A stretch of DNA of 62,867 nucleotides from Bacteroidota bacterium. Its GTDB lineage: Bacteria > Bacteroidota > Bacteroidia > Bacteroidales > P3. Both the position numbers and the translations under genes were made by a program. Below are positions 26,241-36,800 of this stretch, piece after piece; position 1 is the stretch's first letter; each line of letters opens with the position of its first letter. The notes under the pieces were generated by a model. It searched no databases. It saw only the letters and a list, made by a program, of their open reading frames with translations, and was not told the origin of the DNA. The stretch is taken from positions 1 to 62,867 of the forward strand of contig JAFNAR010000010.1 in NCBI GenBank assembly GCA_017860255.1. Reading direction: 5' to 3'.

Positions 26241-26630
26241 TTTATCCATTGACCAAGCTTTAATTTTTAAAGCAAAATGTAAATTAGAATTAGTAATAAG
26301 ATAAAAGAATAAAACTCTTATATAAAGAGCTAAGAATAAGATAAACATCTACATAATCAAGGATTAAAAAAATCTAAATAAGACTTTGATGTCAAAACAA
26401 TGCGGTTGTTTTGAGTTCTAAAGGAAGTTTAGTCAGATTGAAAGCTTATAAATAGGTTTGTAATCAAATCTATCTACTTTATAACCTTGAATAAATAGCA
26501 TTTACACTTATTATAATTCTTATTCGACAAAATTTTGAGATAATATTCTTTTTTTAACGAACAATGATGTAAAAGAATAGAAGAAATTCTTTTTTGATTA
26601 TAAAAGTATCAATTGATTTTAGAAAATTAC
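26241..26630. other. 390-bp intergenic stretch with one isolated hairpin
   Basis: No coding frame is convincing. One perfect 9-bp stem, TCAAAACAA (26392-26400) with TTGTTTTGA (26406-26414) and loop TGCGG, stands in the middle without a T-run. AATAAGATAAA occurs twice, 40 bp apart (near 26295 and 26335). A structured RNA or long leader is possible but not shown. Confidence 0.4.
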
Positions 26631-26638
26631 TATCTTTG
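26631..26638 (+). promoter_or_regulatory. -7 promoter box (TATCTTTG) just before smpB
   Basis: Exact TAnnTTTG match ending 6 bases before the smpB ATG at 26645. This argues against the longer frame that begins at 26594 and suggests a leaderless or nearly leaderless message. Confidence 0.5.
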
Positions 26639-26644
26639 CAATCT

Positions 26645-27112
26645 ATGGAAATTGAAGAAAAACATATTATTGATATAAGGAATAAAAGAGCTACATTTGA
26701 ATACTTTCTTTTGCAGTCTTTTGTTGCTGGAATGCAATTGTATGGAACAGAAATAAAGTCAATTCGTCAAGGCAAAGCCAATTTGTCTGATGCATATTGT
26801 ACATTTGTGGGAGATGAATTGTGGGTTAACAATCTCCATATCGCAGAATATAAGTTTGGTTCATACTATAATCACCAGGAAAAAAGAGCCAGGAAACTGC
26901 TTTTAAACAAAAATGAGCTTAAAAAACTACAAACCAAAACCAAAGAAAAAGGATTAACCATTATTCCTGTTTTGTTGTTTGTTGACAGTAGAGGCTATGC
27001 AAAATTGGAGATTGCTCTCGCTAAGGGTAAAAAATCTTACGATAAGAGAGAAAGCATTAAAGCTAACGACTCTAAAAGAGAGATGGACAGAATGATGAAA
27101 AAAGAACATTAA
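26645..27112 (+). CDS. smpB: SsrA-binding protein
   Basis: 155 residues from the ATG at 26645; the open frame could start 17 codons earlier at a TTG, but family alignment and the promoter box favour the ATG. SmpB brings tmRNA to stalled ribosomes. Seen: [59 protein letters not shown], and the C-terminal tail [20 protein letters not shown]. tmRNA itself was not found in the window. It is followed 17 bp later by the TlpA-like gene. Confidence 0.95.
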   Translation: MEIEEKHIIDIRNKRATFEYFLLQSFVAGMQLYGTEIKSIRQGKANLSDAYCTFVGDELWVNNLHIAEYKFGSYYNHQEKRARKLLLNKNELKKLQTKTKEKGLTIIPVLLFVDSRGYAKLEIALAKGKKSYDKRESIKANDSKREMDRMMKKEH

Positions 27113-27129
27113 ATTATACACTAAAAATT

Positions 27130-29094
27130 ATGATAAAGAGACTTATTAGTTTTGTTTTTGCAATAGCTTTTGCGTCAGTTGCATTTTGTCAAACCGTTCC
27201 TTTTGGACAAGGTTATGTTATTAATGGTGAGATTAAAGGAGATAAAGAAGGGTTTGTTACATTACGTTCATATTTTAGAGATGGAAATGAAAGGGTTGAT
27301 ACAGCATATGTTGAAAATGGTAAATTTACTTTCCGCTCTCCAATAAAAGAGGTTATTCCTGCTCTTTTAACAATTAATGGAGTTAGAGATTTTAGAATAT
27401 ATCTTGAACCTACAACATATACAGTAAAAATTGATGCAAAAAATGCAAGCAAAACAATCTTTAAAGGTTCAAAGTGGACTGATGAGTGGGTTAGTGTTAC
27501 TTCGGCACTTAAAGGTGAGGATTTCGATGTACATTTAAGAAGATTGGAAAATTGGGTATTAAATAATCCTGAACATATTTTCTGTGCTGATATTATTTCT
27601 TCTTTTTTAGCTTACAAATGGGATTATGATGAACTATATCGCACTCTTAACACTCTAATTAAACCTGCAACTCAAACTTATCATTATTTAAAACTAAGAG
27701 AAAGAGAAAAGACTCTGAATTATGTTGCTGTTGGACAAAAAGCTCCTAACTTTACATTAAATAATATTAATGGGAAACAAGTCAATTTATACAATTACTT
27801 AAGAGGTAAGAAATTCTTATTGATTGATTTTTGGGCATCATGGAATGAAACTTGCAGAGAAGGAAATAATGAAATTGTAAATGCACGAGAAAAGTATATT
27901 TCCAAAGGATTTGATGTTTTAGGAGTTTCTTTAGATAAGAATATGGAAGATTGGAAAAATGCTATTAAGGAAGATAATATTAAATGGGAACAAGTTTCTG
28001 ATTTAAAGATGTGGCAAAGTGATGTGGTAAAACAATATCTTGTAAACTCAATCCCTTTTAATGTTTTAATAAATGACAAAGGAATTATTATTGCTAAAAA
28101 CATAAAACATTCTGAATTATCAAACAAATTGGAAGAATTAACCAGCACAAATGGATATACAATTGCAGCAGACATAAAAGGAGTTTCTGATGGAGTTGTT
28201 AAGCTTAACTTACTTTTGGAAAACGGAGAAAAAAGAAATTACACTTCTCAAATTATAGATGGAAAATTTGAATTTAAAGGAGTTGTAGATTTTGTATGTG
28301 TTGCACAAGTTATTCTTCCTACTAAAAATGGAGACTTCTCATTCTTTATTGAAAATGATAATATAAAAATAACTGGTTCAAAAGAAAATTTAGAAAGCAT
28401 TTCTATTAAAGGTTCTCCAAAGAATGATATCTATGCTAGTGTTATCAATAGATGTAATAATTCAAAGAATCCAATGCAATACATGATGGATGATATTGTA
28501 AAAAATCCTTCATCTTTTTATGCACCTCTATTAATAAGTAGTTATTTAGCACCTTATTTATCTGACATACAACTTAAAGAAATAATAAATTCATTGAAGG
28601 GTGATGCAAAAAGGATGTATCAATATTACTTATTAAAGGATTACATTAAAGATATTCAGAAAAAAGAACAAATTGGAGAAAAGTTAATTGACTTCACTCT
28701 TCCAAATGCTAACGGTGTTGATGTTAAGGTTTCTGATTATATTAAAGGGAAGCGTTATGTTTTAATAGACTTTTGGGCATCATGGTGCGTTCCTTGCAGA
28801 AATGAAAGTAAATTTTTAGTTCAAGCATATAATAAATTTAACTCTCAAGGTTTTGATATATTAGGAGTATCTCTTGATAAAGATAGAAATAGTTGGCTAA
28901 AAGGAATTATTGATGATGGTTTAGTTTGGGGAAATGTTTCTGATCTTTTACAATGGAATAGTATTGTTGTAAAACTATACAAATTAGAGTCTATACCACA
29001 AAATATATTGGTTGATGAAAATGGAAATATTATTGCTAAAAATCTTAGAGGAGACAATTTAATTCAAACACTTAATGAAATTTTGGCACGATAA
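27130..29094 (+). CDS. Tandem TlpA-like protein: two DUF4369-thioredoxin modules, first active site broken
   Basis: 654 residues with a signal peptide (about 1-20). The protein is an internal duplication. Module 1 has a DUF4369-like beta domain (about 28-112), a helical linker and a thioredoxin fold (about 200-335). Module 2 repeats this (about 343-430, then 515-654). Module 2 has an intact redox motif WASWCVPC (C553, C556). Module 1 reads WASWNETC, with N239 in place of the first cysteine. Related proteins in Bacteroidota reduce periplasmic disulfides or support cytochrome maturation. One half is therefore probably catalytic and the other structural. Periplasmic location is inferred from the signal peptide. 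Confidence 0.85.
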   Translation: MIKRLISFVFAIAFASVAFCQTVPFGQGYVINGEIKGDKEGFVTLRSYFRDGNERVDTAYVENGKFTFRSPIKEVIPALLTINGVRDFRIYLEPTTYTVKIDAKNASKTIFKGSKWTDEWVSVTSALKGEDFDVHLRRLENWVLNNPEHIFCADIISSFLAYKWDYDELYRTLNTLIKPATQTYHYLKLREREKTLNYVAVGQKAPNFTLNNINGKQVNLYNYLRGKKFLLIDFWASWNETCREGNNEIVNAREKYISKGFDVLGVSLDKNMEDWKNAIKEDNIKWEQVSDLKMWQSDVVKQYLVNSIPFNVLINDKGIIIAKNIKHSELSNKLEELTSTNGYTIAADIKGVSDGVVKLNLLLENGEKRNYTSQIIDGKFEFKGVVDFVCVAQVILPTKNGDFSFFIENDNIKITGSKENLESISIKGSPKNDIYASVINRCNNSKNPMQYMMDDIVKNPSSFYAPLLISSYLAPYLSDIQLKEIINSLKGDAKRMYQYYLLKDYIKDIQKKEQIGEKLIDFTLPNANGVDVKVSDYIKGKRYVLIDFWASWCVPCRNESKFLVQAYNKFNSQGFDILGVSLDKDRNSWLKGIIDDGLVWGNVSDLLQWNSIVVKLYKLESIPQNILVDENGNIIAKNLRGDNLIQTLNEILAR

Positions 29095-29108
29095 ACTTAA
29101 AAAATTAA

Positions 29109-30014
29109 ATGCAAAAAATTAATCCTATCAATACAATACGCAAAACCTCAATTGGCAAAATCATCTGGCAGTACTTCATGATTATTCTTGGAGTTATGAT
29201 GTATACTTTTGCATGGTCAGTATTTCTTATTCCTCAACATATTGTCGGTGGTGGAGTTGCAGGTATTTCATCCATTATCTTTCTTGGTACAGGAATCCCT
29301 GTAGGTATTTCCAATTTTGCAATAAATATTGTTTTATTACTTGTTGGAATTAAGACTCTTGGTTCAAAGTTTGGAATAAATACCATTTTCGGAGTTGTTG
29401 TAGCATCGCTAAGTTTTATACTTTGGCAACAGATTATACATATAGAACAAATTATTGATGCAACTCAGTTTGAACCTTTTATGTGTGCAATAATTGGGGC
29501 AGGAATTTCTGGAGTGGGAATTGGAACTACATTTAATAATGGAGGAAACTCAGGAGGTACAGATATAATTGCTCTAATTATTACAAAATACAAAAATATA
29601 AGCGCAGGGACTGTAATTCTTTATATAGATATTTTCATTATTGCCTCTGCCTTCATCCTACCAGCAATGTCAATCACGAATGTCGTTTATGGCTATATTG
29701 TTATGTTTGTGTTTACCTATGTTTTAGATCTAACAATTGAAGGGAATAAACAATCATATCAAATTATGGTATTCTCTTCTAAAGCAGATGAGATTGCAGA
29801 TGCAATTGGTAGTGGAGTTAAAAGAGGAGTTACAATTATAGATGCTCATGGCTGGTACACAAAAAATGAACAAAAAATTGTTATGGTTATAGCACGTAAG
29901 CAAGATAAGGTTGAAATTATGAGAATTATTAAGCTCTTAGACCCTAACGCATTTATATCAATTGATAAAGTACAAGGAGTATTTGGGAAAAACTTTGATA
30001 CTCTTAGATTGTAA
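29109..30014 (+). CDS. YitT family membrane protein (first of a tandem pair)
   Basis: 301 residues. About five to six membrane helices (YFMIILGVMMYTFAWSVFLI, GISNFAINIVLLLVG, TIFGVVVASLSFILW and others) are followed by a cytoplasmic DUF2179 domain (about 205-295: QSYQIMVFSSKADEIADAIG, KRGVTIIDAHGWYT, VMVIARKQDKVEIMRIIK, then FISIDKVQGVFG). The family function is unknown; transport is often assumed. The next gene is a close paralogue, so the pair arose by duplication. Confidence 0.9.
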   Translation: MQKINPINTIRKTSIGKIIWQYFMIILGVMMYTFAWSVFLIPQHIVGGGVAGISSIIFLGTGIPVGISNFAINIVLLLVGIKTLGSKFGINTIFGVVVASLSFILWQQIIHIEQIIDATQFEPFMCAIIGAGISGVGIGTTFNNGGNSGGTDIIALIITKYKNISAGTVILYIDIFIIASAFILPAMSITNVVYGYIVMFVFTYVLDLTIEGNKQSYQIMVFSSKADEIADAIGSGVKRGVTIIDAHGWYTKNEQKIVMVIARKQDKVEIMRIIKLLDPNAFISIDKVQGVFGKNFDTLRL

Positions 30015-30095
30015 TTTTATATTATTCACCAAAACAATTATAAGTTCTGAAAACATCTTTAACCTAAAAAAACAGAATTAAGATAAATAAAACCC

Positions 30096-30998
30096 ATGGT
30101 GAAAAATTCAATACAAAATATTCGTAAAACTTCAATTGGAAGATTAATTTGGAAATACTCAATGATAGCTCTTGGCATATTTCTTTATGCCTTTGCATGG
30201 TCAGTATTCCTTATTCCTAAAAGCATTGTTGGTGGTGGAGTTGTTGGTATAGCTTCAATTATTTATATTATTACAGGATTTCCTGTTGGTATATCTAATT
30301 TTGCAATCAATTTAATGCTTCTTCTTCTTGGATTTAAAATATTAGGAGGAAAATTTGGAGTTAATACAATTATAGGTAGCCTTATTGCATCTTTTTCCTT
30401 CCTCCTACTTCAACAAGGTATAAATATTCAACAATATTTTGACCTTAATAAATTTGACCCCTTTATGAGTTCTATTATTGGTGGAGCTATTTCAGGACTT
30501 GGAATTGGATTATGCTTTGCTAATGGAGGAAACTCAGGTGGAAGTGATGTTATTGCATTAATTTATACTAAATACCGTAATGTAAGTCCAGGTTCAGTTA
30601 TATTTGTTGTAGATGCAATTGTTATTATATCTTCAATAATTATTCCAGCAAACTCAATTGAAAGCATAATTTATGGTTTTATTGTAATGGCAGTATTTAC
30701 TTATTCCATTGACCTTGTTATTGAAGGAAATAAACAATCATACCAAATTATGGTATTCTCACAAAAAAATGAAGCAATAGCAGATGCAATTGGTAAAGAT
30801 ATTAAAAGAGGTGTTACATTATTAAATGGAGAAGGCTGGTATTCAAAACAAGACCAAAAGGTATTAATGGTAATTGCCCGAAAAGCTGAAAAGGTTGATA
30901 TAATGAGAATAATTAAAGAAAAAGACCCAACAGCATTTATTTCAGTTGCAAAAACACAAGGAGTGTTTGGTAAAAACTTTGATGACATTAAACTTTAA
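30096..30998 (+). CDS. YitT family membrane protein (second of a tandem pair)
   Basis: 300 residues, the same layout as the preceding gene, with near-identical stretches such as FAWSVFLIP, GNKQSYQIMVFS and TQGVFGKNFD. The membrane part is followed by DUF2179 (about 205-295). The intergenic gap to the first copy is 81 bp. The oligopeptide-binding lipoprotein gene begins at the base after its stop codon, so the two are likely translated from one message. Confidence 0.9.
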   Translation: MVKNSIQNIRKTSIGRLIWKYSMIALGIFLYAFAWSVFLIPKSIVGGGVVGIASIIYIITGFPVGISNFAINLMLLLLGFKILGGKFGVNTIIGSLIASFSFLLLQQGINIQQYFDLNKFDPFMSSIIGGAISGLGIGLCFANGGNSGGSDVIALIYTKYRNVSPGSVIFVVDAIVIISSIIIPANSIESIIYGFIVMAVFTYSIDLVIEGNKQSYQIMVFSQKNEAIADAIGKDIKRGVTLLNGEGWYSKQDQKVLMVIARKAEKVDIMRIIKEKDPTAFISVAKTQGVFGKNFDDIKL

Positions 30999-32696
30999 AT
31001 GATGATTAATGGTAAATGGTTAATGGTTAATAGACTTTGGGCTAAAATCAAAAGTCCATTTTGTCTATTAGGTCCATTAAGTCTATTAATTTTATTAATC
31101 TTAATAACTTCTTGTTCTAAAGAAGATACCATAAAAGGAAAGAAAGTATTCCGTTATAACGAAAGCGCAAACATATCTTCCTTAGACCCTGCTTTTGCTA
31201 AAGACCAAGCAATGATTTGGGCAAACCTTCAACTTTTTAATGGTTTAGTTCAATTAGATTCCTCTCTAAATGTTCAATCTTGCATTGCTAAGGCTTGGGA
31301 AATTTCACCAGATGGATTGATTTATACTTTCCATCTAAGAAATGATGTGTTTTTCCATAATCATTCTCTTTTTAATGGAAAGAAAAGAAAAGTGATTGCT
31401 GATGACTTTGTTTATAGCTTCAATAGAATTGTTGACCCAAAAGTTGCCTCTCCTGGTGCTTGGATATTTAACTTAGTAAGACAAGATAGTTTAAATAAAG
31501 AATATTCCTTCAAAGCAGTTAATGATTCCACATTACAAATTGAATTAGATGAAGCATTTTCTCCTTTTTTAGGATTACTGACTATGCCTTACGCTTCAGT
31601 TGTGCCTAAAGAAATTGTAGAATACTATGGAGAAGACTTTCGCAAGAACCCTGTTGGAACAGGTCCTTTTTATTTTAAACTATGGAAAGAAGGCGTTAAA
31701 CTTGTGCTTTTGAAAAATAATAATTATTTTGAAAAGGATTCTAAAGGAAACGCTCTCCCCTATCTTGATGCTATTAATATTACTTTCATAGTTGATAAGC
31801 AATCTGTTTTTTTGGAGTTTGTTAAAGGAAATATTGATTTTATATCAGGAATAGATCCTAACTACAAAGATGAAGTCTTAACAAGACATGGAACTCTTCA
31901 AGATAAGTATAAAGATAAAATAAATCTCACAACACAACCCTATTTGAATACTGAATACTTAGGGTTTATGGTCGACAAAAATAAAAGTCCAAAAGAAAAT
32001 CCTCTTTTAAATAAGAAAATAAGGCAAGCTATCAACTATGGATTTGATAGAGAAAAGATGATAAAATATCTTAGAAACAACATTGGATTGGCTGGCACTA
32101 ATGGAATTATTCCAAAAGGATTAGCTGGTTTTGATACATCTAACTCAATTGGATACAATTTTAATCCAGAAAAAGCTAAACTATTATTAAAGGAAGCTGG
32201 ATATCCAAATGGGAAAGGATTACCTCCAATCTCTATTGCTACAACCTCAACCTATCTCGACCTTTGTAAATATATTCAAGGACAACTTAACCTTATAGGA
32301 TTTAATATAAAAATTGATGTTAATCCTCCTGGAGCATTAAGAGAAAACATTGCTCAATCTAAAATTATGTGGTTTAGAGGAAGCTGGATAGCTGATTATC
32401 CCGATGCTGAGAACTACCTTTCTCTTTTCTACTCTCCAAACTTCTGTCCCAAAGGTCCTAACTACACGCATTTCTCAAACCCTAATTTTGATAAATTATA
32501 TAGGCAAGCTCAAAGTGAAACATCTTTAGAAAAGCGAACTAAATTATATAAGGAAATGGATAAACTAATAATGGAAGAAGCTCCAATTTTAATTTTATAC
32601 TATGACCAAGTTCTTCGCTTCAGTCAAAAAAATATTGAAGGTCTTTCCTCAAATCCTATGAACCTTCTAATTCTAAAAAATGTAAGGAAGAAATAA
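30999..32696 (+). CDS. ABC transporter substrate-binding lipoprotein, family 5 (oligopeptide/dipeptide type)
   Basis: 565 residues. A long N-terminal stretch precedes the lipobox ILITSC (C39). The true start may lie at the later ATG at 31023. Family 5 features: YNESANISSLDPAFAKDQAM, AKAWEISPDGLIYTFHLRND, VGTGPFYFKLWKEG, then INYGFDREKMIKYL. It binds oligopeptides or related solutes outside the inner membrane for a permease that is not encoded here. The start codon immediately follows the stop of the YitT gene. The first 40 bases contain short repeats of the type TTAATGG. Confidence 0.88.
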   Translation: MMINGKWLMVNRLWAKIKSPFCLLGPLSLLILLILITSCSKEDTIKGKKVFRYNESANISSLDPAFAKDQAMIWANLQLFNGLVQLDSSLNVQSCIAKAWEISPDGLIYTFHLRNDVFFHNHSLFNGKKRKVIADDFVYSFNRIVDPKVASPGAWIFNLVRQDSLNKEYSFKAVNDSTLQIELDEAFSPFLGLLTMPYASVVPKEIVEYYGEDFRKNPVGTGPFYFKLWKEGVKLVLLKNNNYFEKDSKGNALPYLDAINITFIVDKQSVFLEFVKGNIDFISGIDPNYKDEVLTRHGTLQDKYKDKINLTTQPYLNTEYLGFMVDKNKSPKENPLLNKKIRQAINYGFDREKMIKYLRNNIGLAGTNGIIPKGLAGFDTSNSIGYNFNPEKAKLLLKEAGYPNGKGLPPISIATTSTYLDLCKYIQGQLNLIGFNIKIDVNPPGALRENIAQSKIMWFRGSWIADYPDAENYLSLFYSPNFCPKGPNYTHFSNPNFDKLYRQAQSETSLEKRTKLYKEMDKLIMEEAPILILYYDQVLRFSQKNIEGLSSNPMNLLILKNVRKK

Positions 32697-32711
32697 ATCT
32701 TCCTTATCACT

Positions 32712-33692
32712 TTATTTTATACTATCTATTTCTTTTTTAATTCTATCCCAAGTCAAACTATCCATCTTTGCACCATAAACTTCAATTACTTCTGAAGCCA
32801 ATATACTTCCCATTTGACCACAAACCTCTAAATCTCTTCCCAAACATAATCCAGCTAAAAATCCAGCTGCATACATATCTCCAGCTCCAGTTGTATCAAT
32901 ACAAGTCCTTTCTCTTTTACCTATAACAATCTTATTGTCTCCTTGTTTAATTAAAGAACCTTTTTTACCAATTTTCACAACAGAAATTTCACATATTTGT
33001 GAAATTTCTTCAAGAGCTTCTTCAGCTTCCTTATTTGTAAAAGCTTTTGCTTCTTGTTCATTTGCAAAAATAATATCTACACTTTTACAAATCTCTTTAA
33101 GAAAATCCAAATTATCTTCAACAACATTATAACTTGCAAAATCGATAGACACTTTCAATCCTTCTTGCTTAGCTAATTCAATAGCTTTTCTAATTAAATC
33201 ATTATTTACAATTAAATAACCTTCAATATGAAAATAATCATAACCTTGAAATAATTCTCTACTTAAAAGTTGAGCACTAAGTTCAATTGCTGCACCCAAA
33301 TATGTTGCAAAAGTTCTCTCACCATCTTTTGAAACCAAAGCAACAGCACATCCAGTTGAAGTAGTTTTACTCTTAAAAAAGCGAGGTTCAATTGAATTCT
33401 CAACCATATCATTTATGTAGAACTCACCCAACTTATCCTCTCCTACCATTCCAATAAAAGCTGAACCAACTCCCAAATTGGCAATACCATTAGCAGTATT
33501 TGCAGCCGAACCTCCAGTTTGAAGAGAAGATTTTAATGCTGAAGTAGCATTTTGAACCATTTTTGAAACATCATTATCCACCAATTGCATACTGCCCTTA
33601 GGTAAATTAAGAGTTTCTAAAATAGAATCTGATTCCAATTGAGTAATAATATCCACTAAGGCATTTCCCAAACAAAGTACTTTCTTTGACAT
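32712..33692 (-). CDS. PfkB family kinase, probable adenosine kinase
   Basis: 326 residues. PfkB signatures: GNALVDIITQ at the N-terminus, LQTGGSAANTANGIANLGV (substrate lid region) and CIDTTGAGDMYAAGFLAG (catalytic aspartate and anion hole) near the C-terminus. In Bacteroidota this subgroup, with GSMQLVD near the start, is annotated as adenosine kinase, making AMP from adenosine. Ribokinase or fructokinase specificity cannot be excluded. It converges on the peptide-binding gene. Confidence 0.82.
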   Translation of the reverse strand: MSKKVLCLGNALVDIITQLESDSILETLNLPKGSMQLVDNDVSKMVQNATSALKSSLQTGGSAANTANGIANLGVGSAFIGMVGEDKLGEFYINDMVENSIEPRFFKSKTTSTGCAVALVSKDGERTFATYLGAAIELSAQLLSRELFQGYDYFHIEGYLIVNNDLIRKAIELAKQEGLKVSIDFASYNVVEDNLDFLKEICKSVDIIFANEQEAKAFTNKEAEEALEEISQICEISVVKIGKKGSLIKQGDNKIVIGKRERTCIDTTGAGDMYAAGFLAGLCLGRDLEVCGQMGSILASEVIEVYGAKMDSLTWDRIKKEIDSIK

Positions 33693-33824
33693 ATATTATT
33701 TGTATTTAAATTTTATTAAGCAACAAAATTACAAATACTTTTCTAATCTTTTGTTTGAAAAATCTATTATTAATTTGAAAAACAAAAGCTTTAACATTAC
33801 ATTTTAAGCAAAAATTAAATACTT

Positions 33825-36800
33825 TTAATTGACAATCAATTTTCTACTAATTGAAATTTTATCATTTTCAATTCTTACATTATATATACCTTTTGATAAT
33901 TTACTAATATCAATTTCCAAAACTTTTTGATTGGCTCTAAAAAAGTTATTCATTAATTTTCTTCCATTGATATCATATAAATTAACTTCGGCATCTTCAT
34001 TTAATCCTTCAATTTCAAGTTTTATCTTACTACTCGATGGATTTGGATATAATACTGCGGATATATTATTAGTTTGAATGTCTTCTAAATTAAGGAAAGT
34101 TATACATTCTTCATTAGAAAATTCGCTTTCGCATAAACTATTAATTGCTTTTATTTTATAACAATAATTAGTTTGTTCAACAACATTACTATCTTTAAAA
34201 GTATTCAAAGAAGTTGTAATAAGTGAATCATTATCCTTATAAATAACATATTCATCACCATTACCTACCCAATTCAACTCAATATAATTTGCAATATTAT
34301 TTAAAGTTAAGTTGCTTGGAGTATTTATTTCATAAATAGTTAAAGTTAGGTTTACTATACTATCACAACCCTTTATTGTTTGAAGATTTAAAGTATGCAA
34401 TCCTGCTGTATTTACATTAAAGCCATTTAATGAATAGGTTTCGCCTTGACATATTTCTCCTGAAATATTAGTTGTTGCTGGTTGATTGACTATCAATGTT
34501 AAATTTACTATACTATCACAGCCTTTAGTTGTTTGTAGGTTTTTAGTGTGTAGCCCTGCTGTACTTACATTAAAACCATTTAGGGTGTAGGTTTCGCCTT
34601 GACAGATTTCTGCTGTTAGGTTGCTGGTTTGTGGTTGGTTGATGGTTAAGGTAAGGTTCACTGTACTGTCACAGCCTTTGGTGGTTTGTAGGTTTAATGT
34701 ATGTAAGCCTGCGGTGTTTACATTAAAGCCATTTTGGGTGTAGGTTTCGCCTTGACAGATTTCTGCTGTTAGGTTGCTGGTTTTTGGTTGGTTAATTGTT
34801 AAGGTTAGGTTTACTGTACTATCACATCCTTTTATAGTTTGTAAGTTTTGTGTATGTAAGCCTGCGGTGTTTATATTAAAGCCATTTAATGTGTATGTTT
34901 CTCCTTGACAGATTTCTGCTGTTAAGTTTGTTGTTGTTGATTGATTAATTGTTAAGGTTAGGTTGACTGTACTGTCACAGCCCTTTGTTGTCTGTAATGT
35001 TTGTGTATGTAATCCAGCTGTATTTACATTAAAGCCATTTAATGTGTATGTTTCCCCTTGACAGATATCTGCTGTTAAGTTGGTTGTTTGTAGTTGATTA
35101 ATTATAAGATTAAGAATAAAAACACTATCTTGATATTGACTTATATTTTTTGTATAAGAATATATATTAGGAGTAGAAAGTGTTTGTCCAAAGAAATTAT
35201 AAGAGTTTCCTTGGCAGATTTCTTTATTTAAGTAAATAGTATCAATTTTCTTGAAATATGCAGTAAAACTTGAATCTTGAGTTACAATTATATTTTTAAT
35301 TCTATTAGTATCATTATCGTTCCAATGTAAAAACACAGAATTTGAATTAGGTATTGCAGTAAGTGTTGCAGTGGATAAATGATTATAAACACCTCCTCCC
35401 GTTACGCTTCCAAATAAGTTATTATTTGATTGAGTTGAAATAGTGAAAGTAGGTATTAATACATTAAAATAATATGTAGGATTAGTTCCTGTAAATTTAT
35501 TAACACCTGAACTGTTGCTTAATACAATTGATTTTGCTTTAATATTATAATTTCCTTGTCTTGTTGTTGTTTTTGGATGTAAAGTAATTTTTAATATTTC
35601 TCCAGAATTAAAATTAATATTTTGGTTTTGCATCGAAAAAATCAATACTCTAAAAACAGAATCATTTAATGTTGTTGCAGAAATTGAATGATTTGGACAT
35701 CTAGCTGAAGAAAGAATAAAGTCAGAAGAAGAAACATTATAATAATTATGAGGATAATAAAAATCTAACTGAACAGCTGTGATTGAAGAGTAATTGTTCA
35801 TTATTACTGACTCATGAGAATTTTGCAAATAATTAGCTGTATCTGCTGAAAATAATAATTTATTTGGCTCATACCTATTACCACTAATATTGACATCTTT
35901 CAGTCTTTGATTTGGATCATTAGAATAAATCTTCATTAAAGCAGAAAAATTTCCTTCCATTGTTCCATTATATACTATGTCAATGTTTCTATTATTATAT
36001 TCATTAATAATAATTGGCAAGGTGTCTTGAATTGAAAAACCATTTTGTGTAAAAACAATATTATCAATAGCTAATGGAGCACTTCCATAATTATTAATAG
36101 AAAAACTATAAATTGAATTCTCAGTAACTGAACTTGTACCCATATTTATGTTATTATCACAATACATATAAGGACTGCGAATTGAAACAGAACCTGAATA
36201 TACATCAGAAAGTACATTAACTCCGTTTCTATTAGAAAGTAGAGTATTTAATGGTTGCAAATAATAATAACCACTTCCATTTAACTTTAATCCAAAACTT
36301 GCAATTATTCCACTATTATTATTAACCGGAGAATTATTTGGTGAATAAATTAAAAGGGTGAGAGTATCTCCGCTTATTCCACTTAAACAAACATGATTAT
36401 TACTTCTACTACTTAATGAGAAACTCCCATTAACATATTCCAAAGCCTGAGGAAGTATGAATTTTGTTTGAAATCCAACAATAGTGTCCATATTATTAAT
36501 TGAAAGATTAATAATTACAGTACTGTCTGAATAACCTTCAACACTTGAAACATGAAGCTCGTTTACTGAATATGGATTTGCAATAAGGGAGACATTTTGA
36601 TTACCACTAATTGAATTAGAATAAATAGTAGCAGTTGCAGAAACATTCCCTGCAATAGTTGGAGAAAAACTTATTGGAATAGATGAGCTATTACCTGCAC
36701 CTAAAGTAATTGCAGAAAATCCATATGAAGAGAAAACTGGATTGGAAAAGCTGACATTATTTACAACCAATGGTTCATTTCCTATATTAGTAATACTTAT

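Noticed and set aside
26241..26630. tmRNA gene next to smpB
   Set aside because: No tRNA-like acceptor end, no tag reading frame and no CCA-type 3' end were found.
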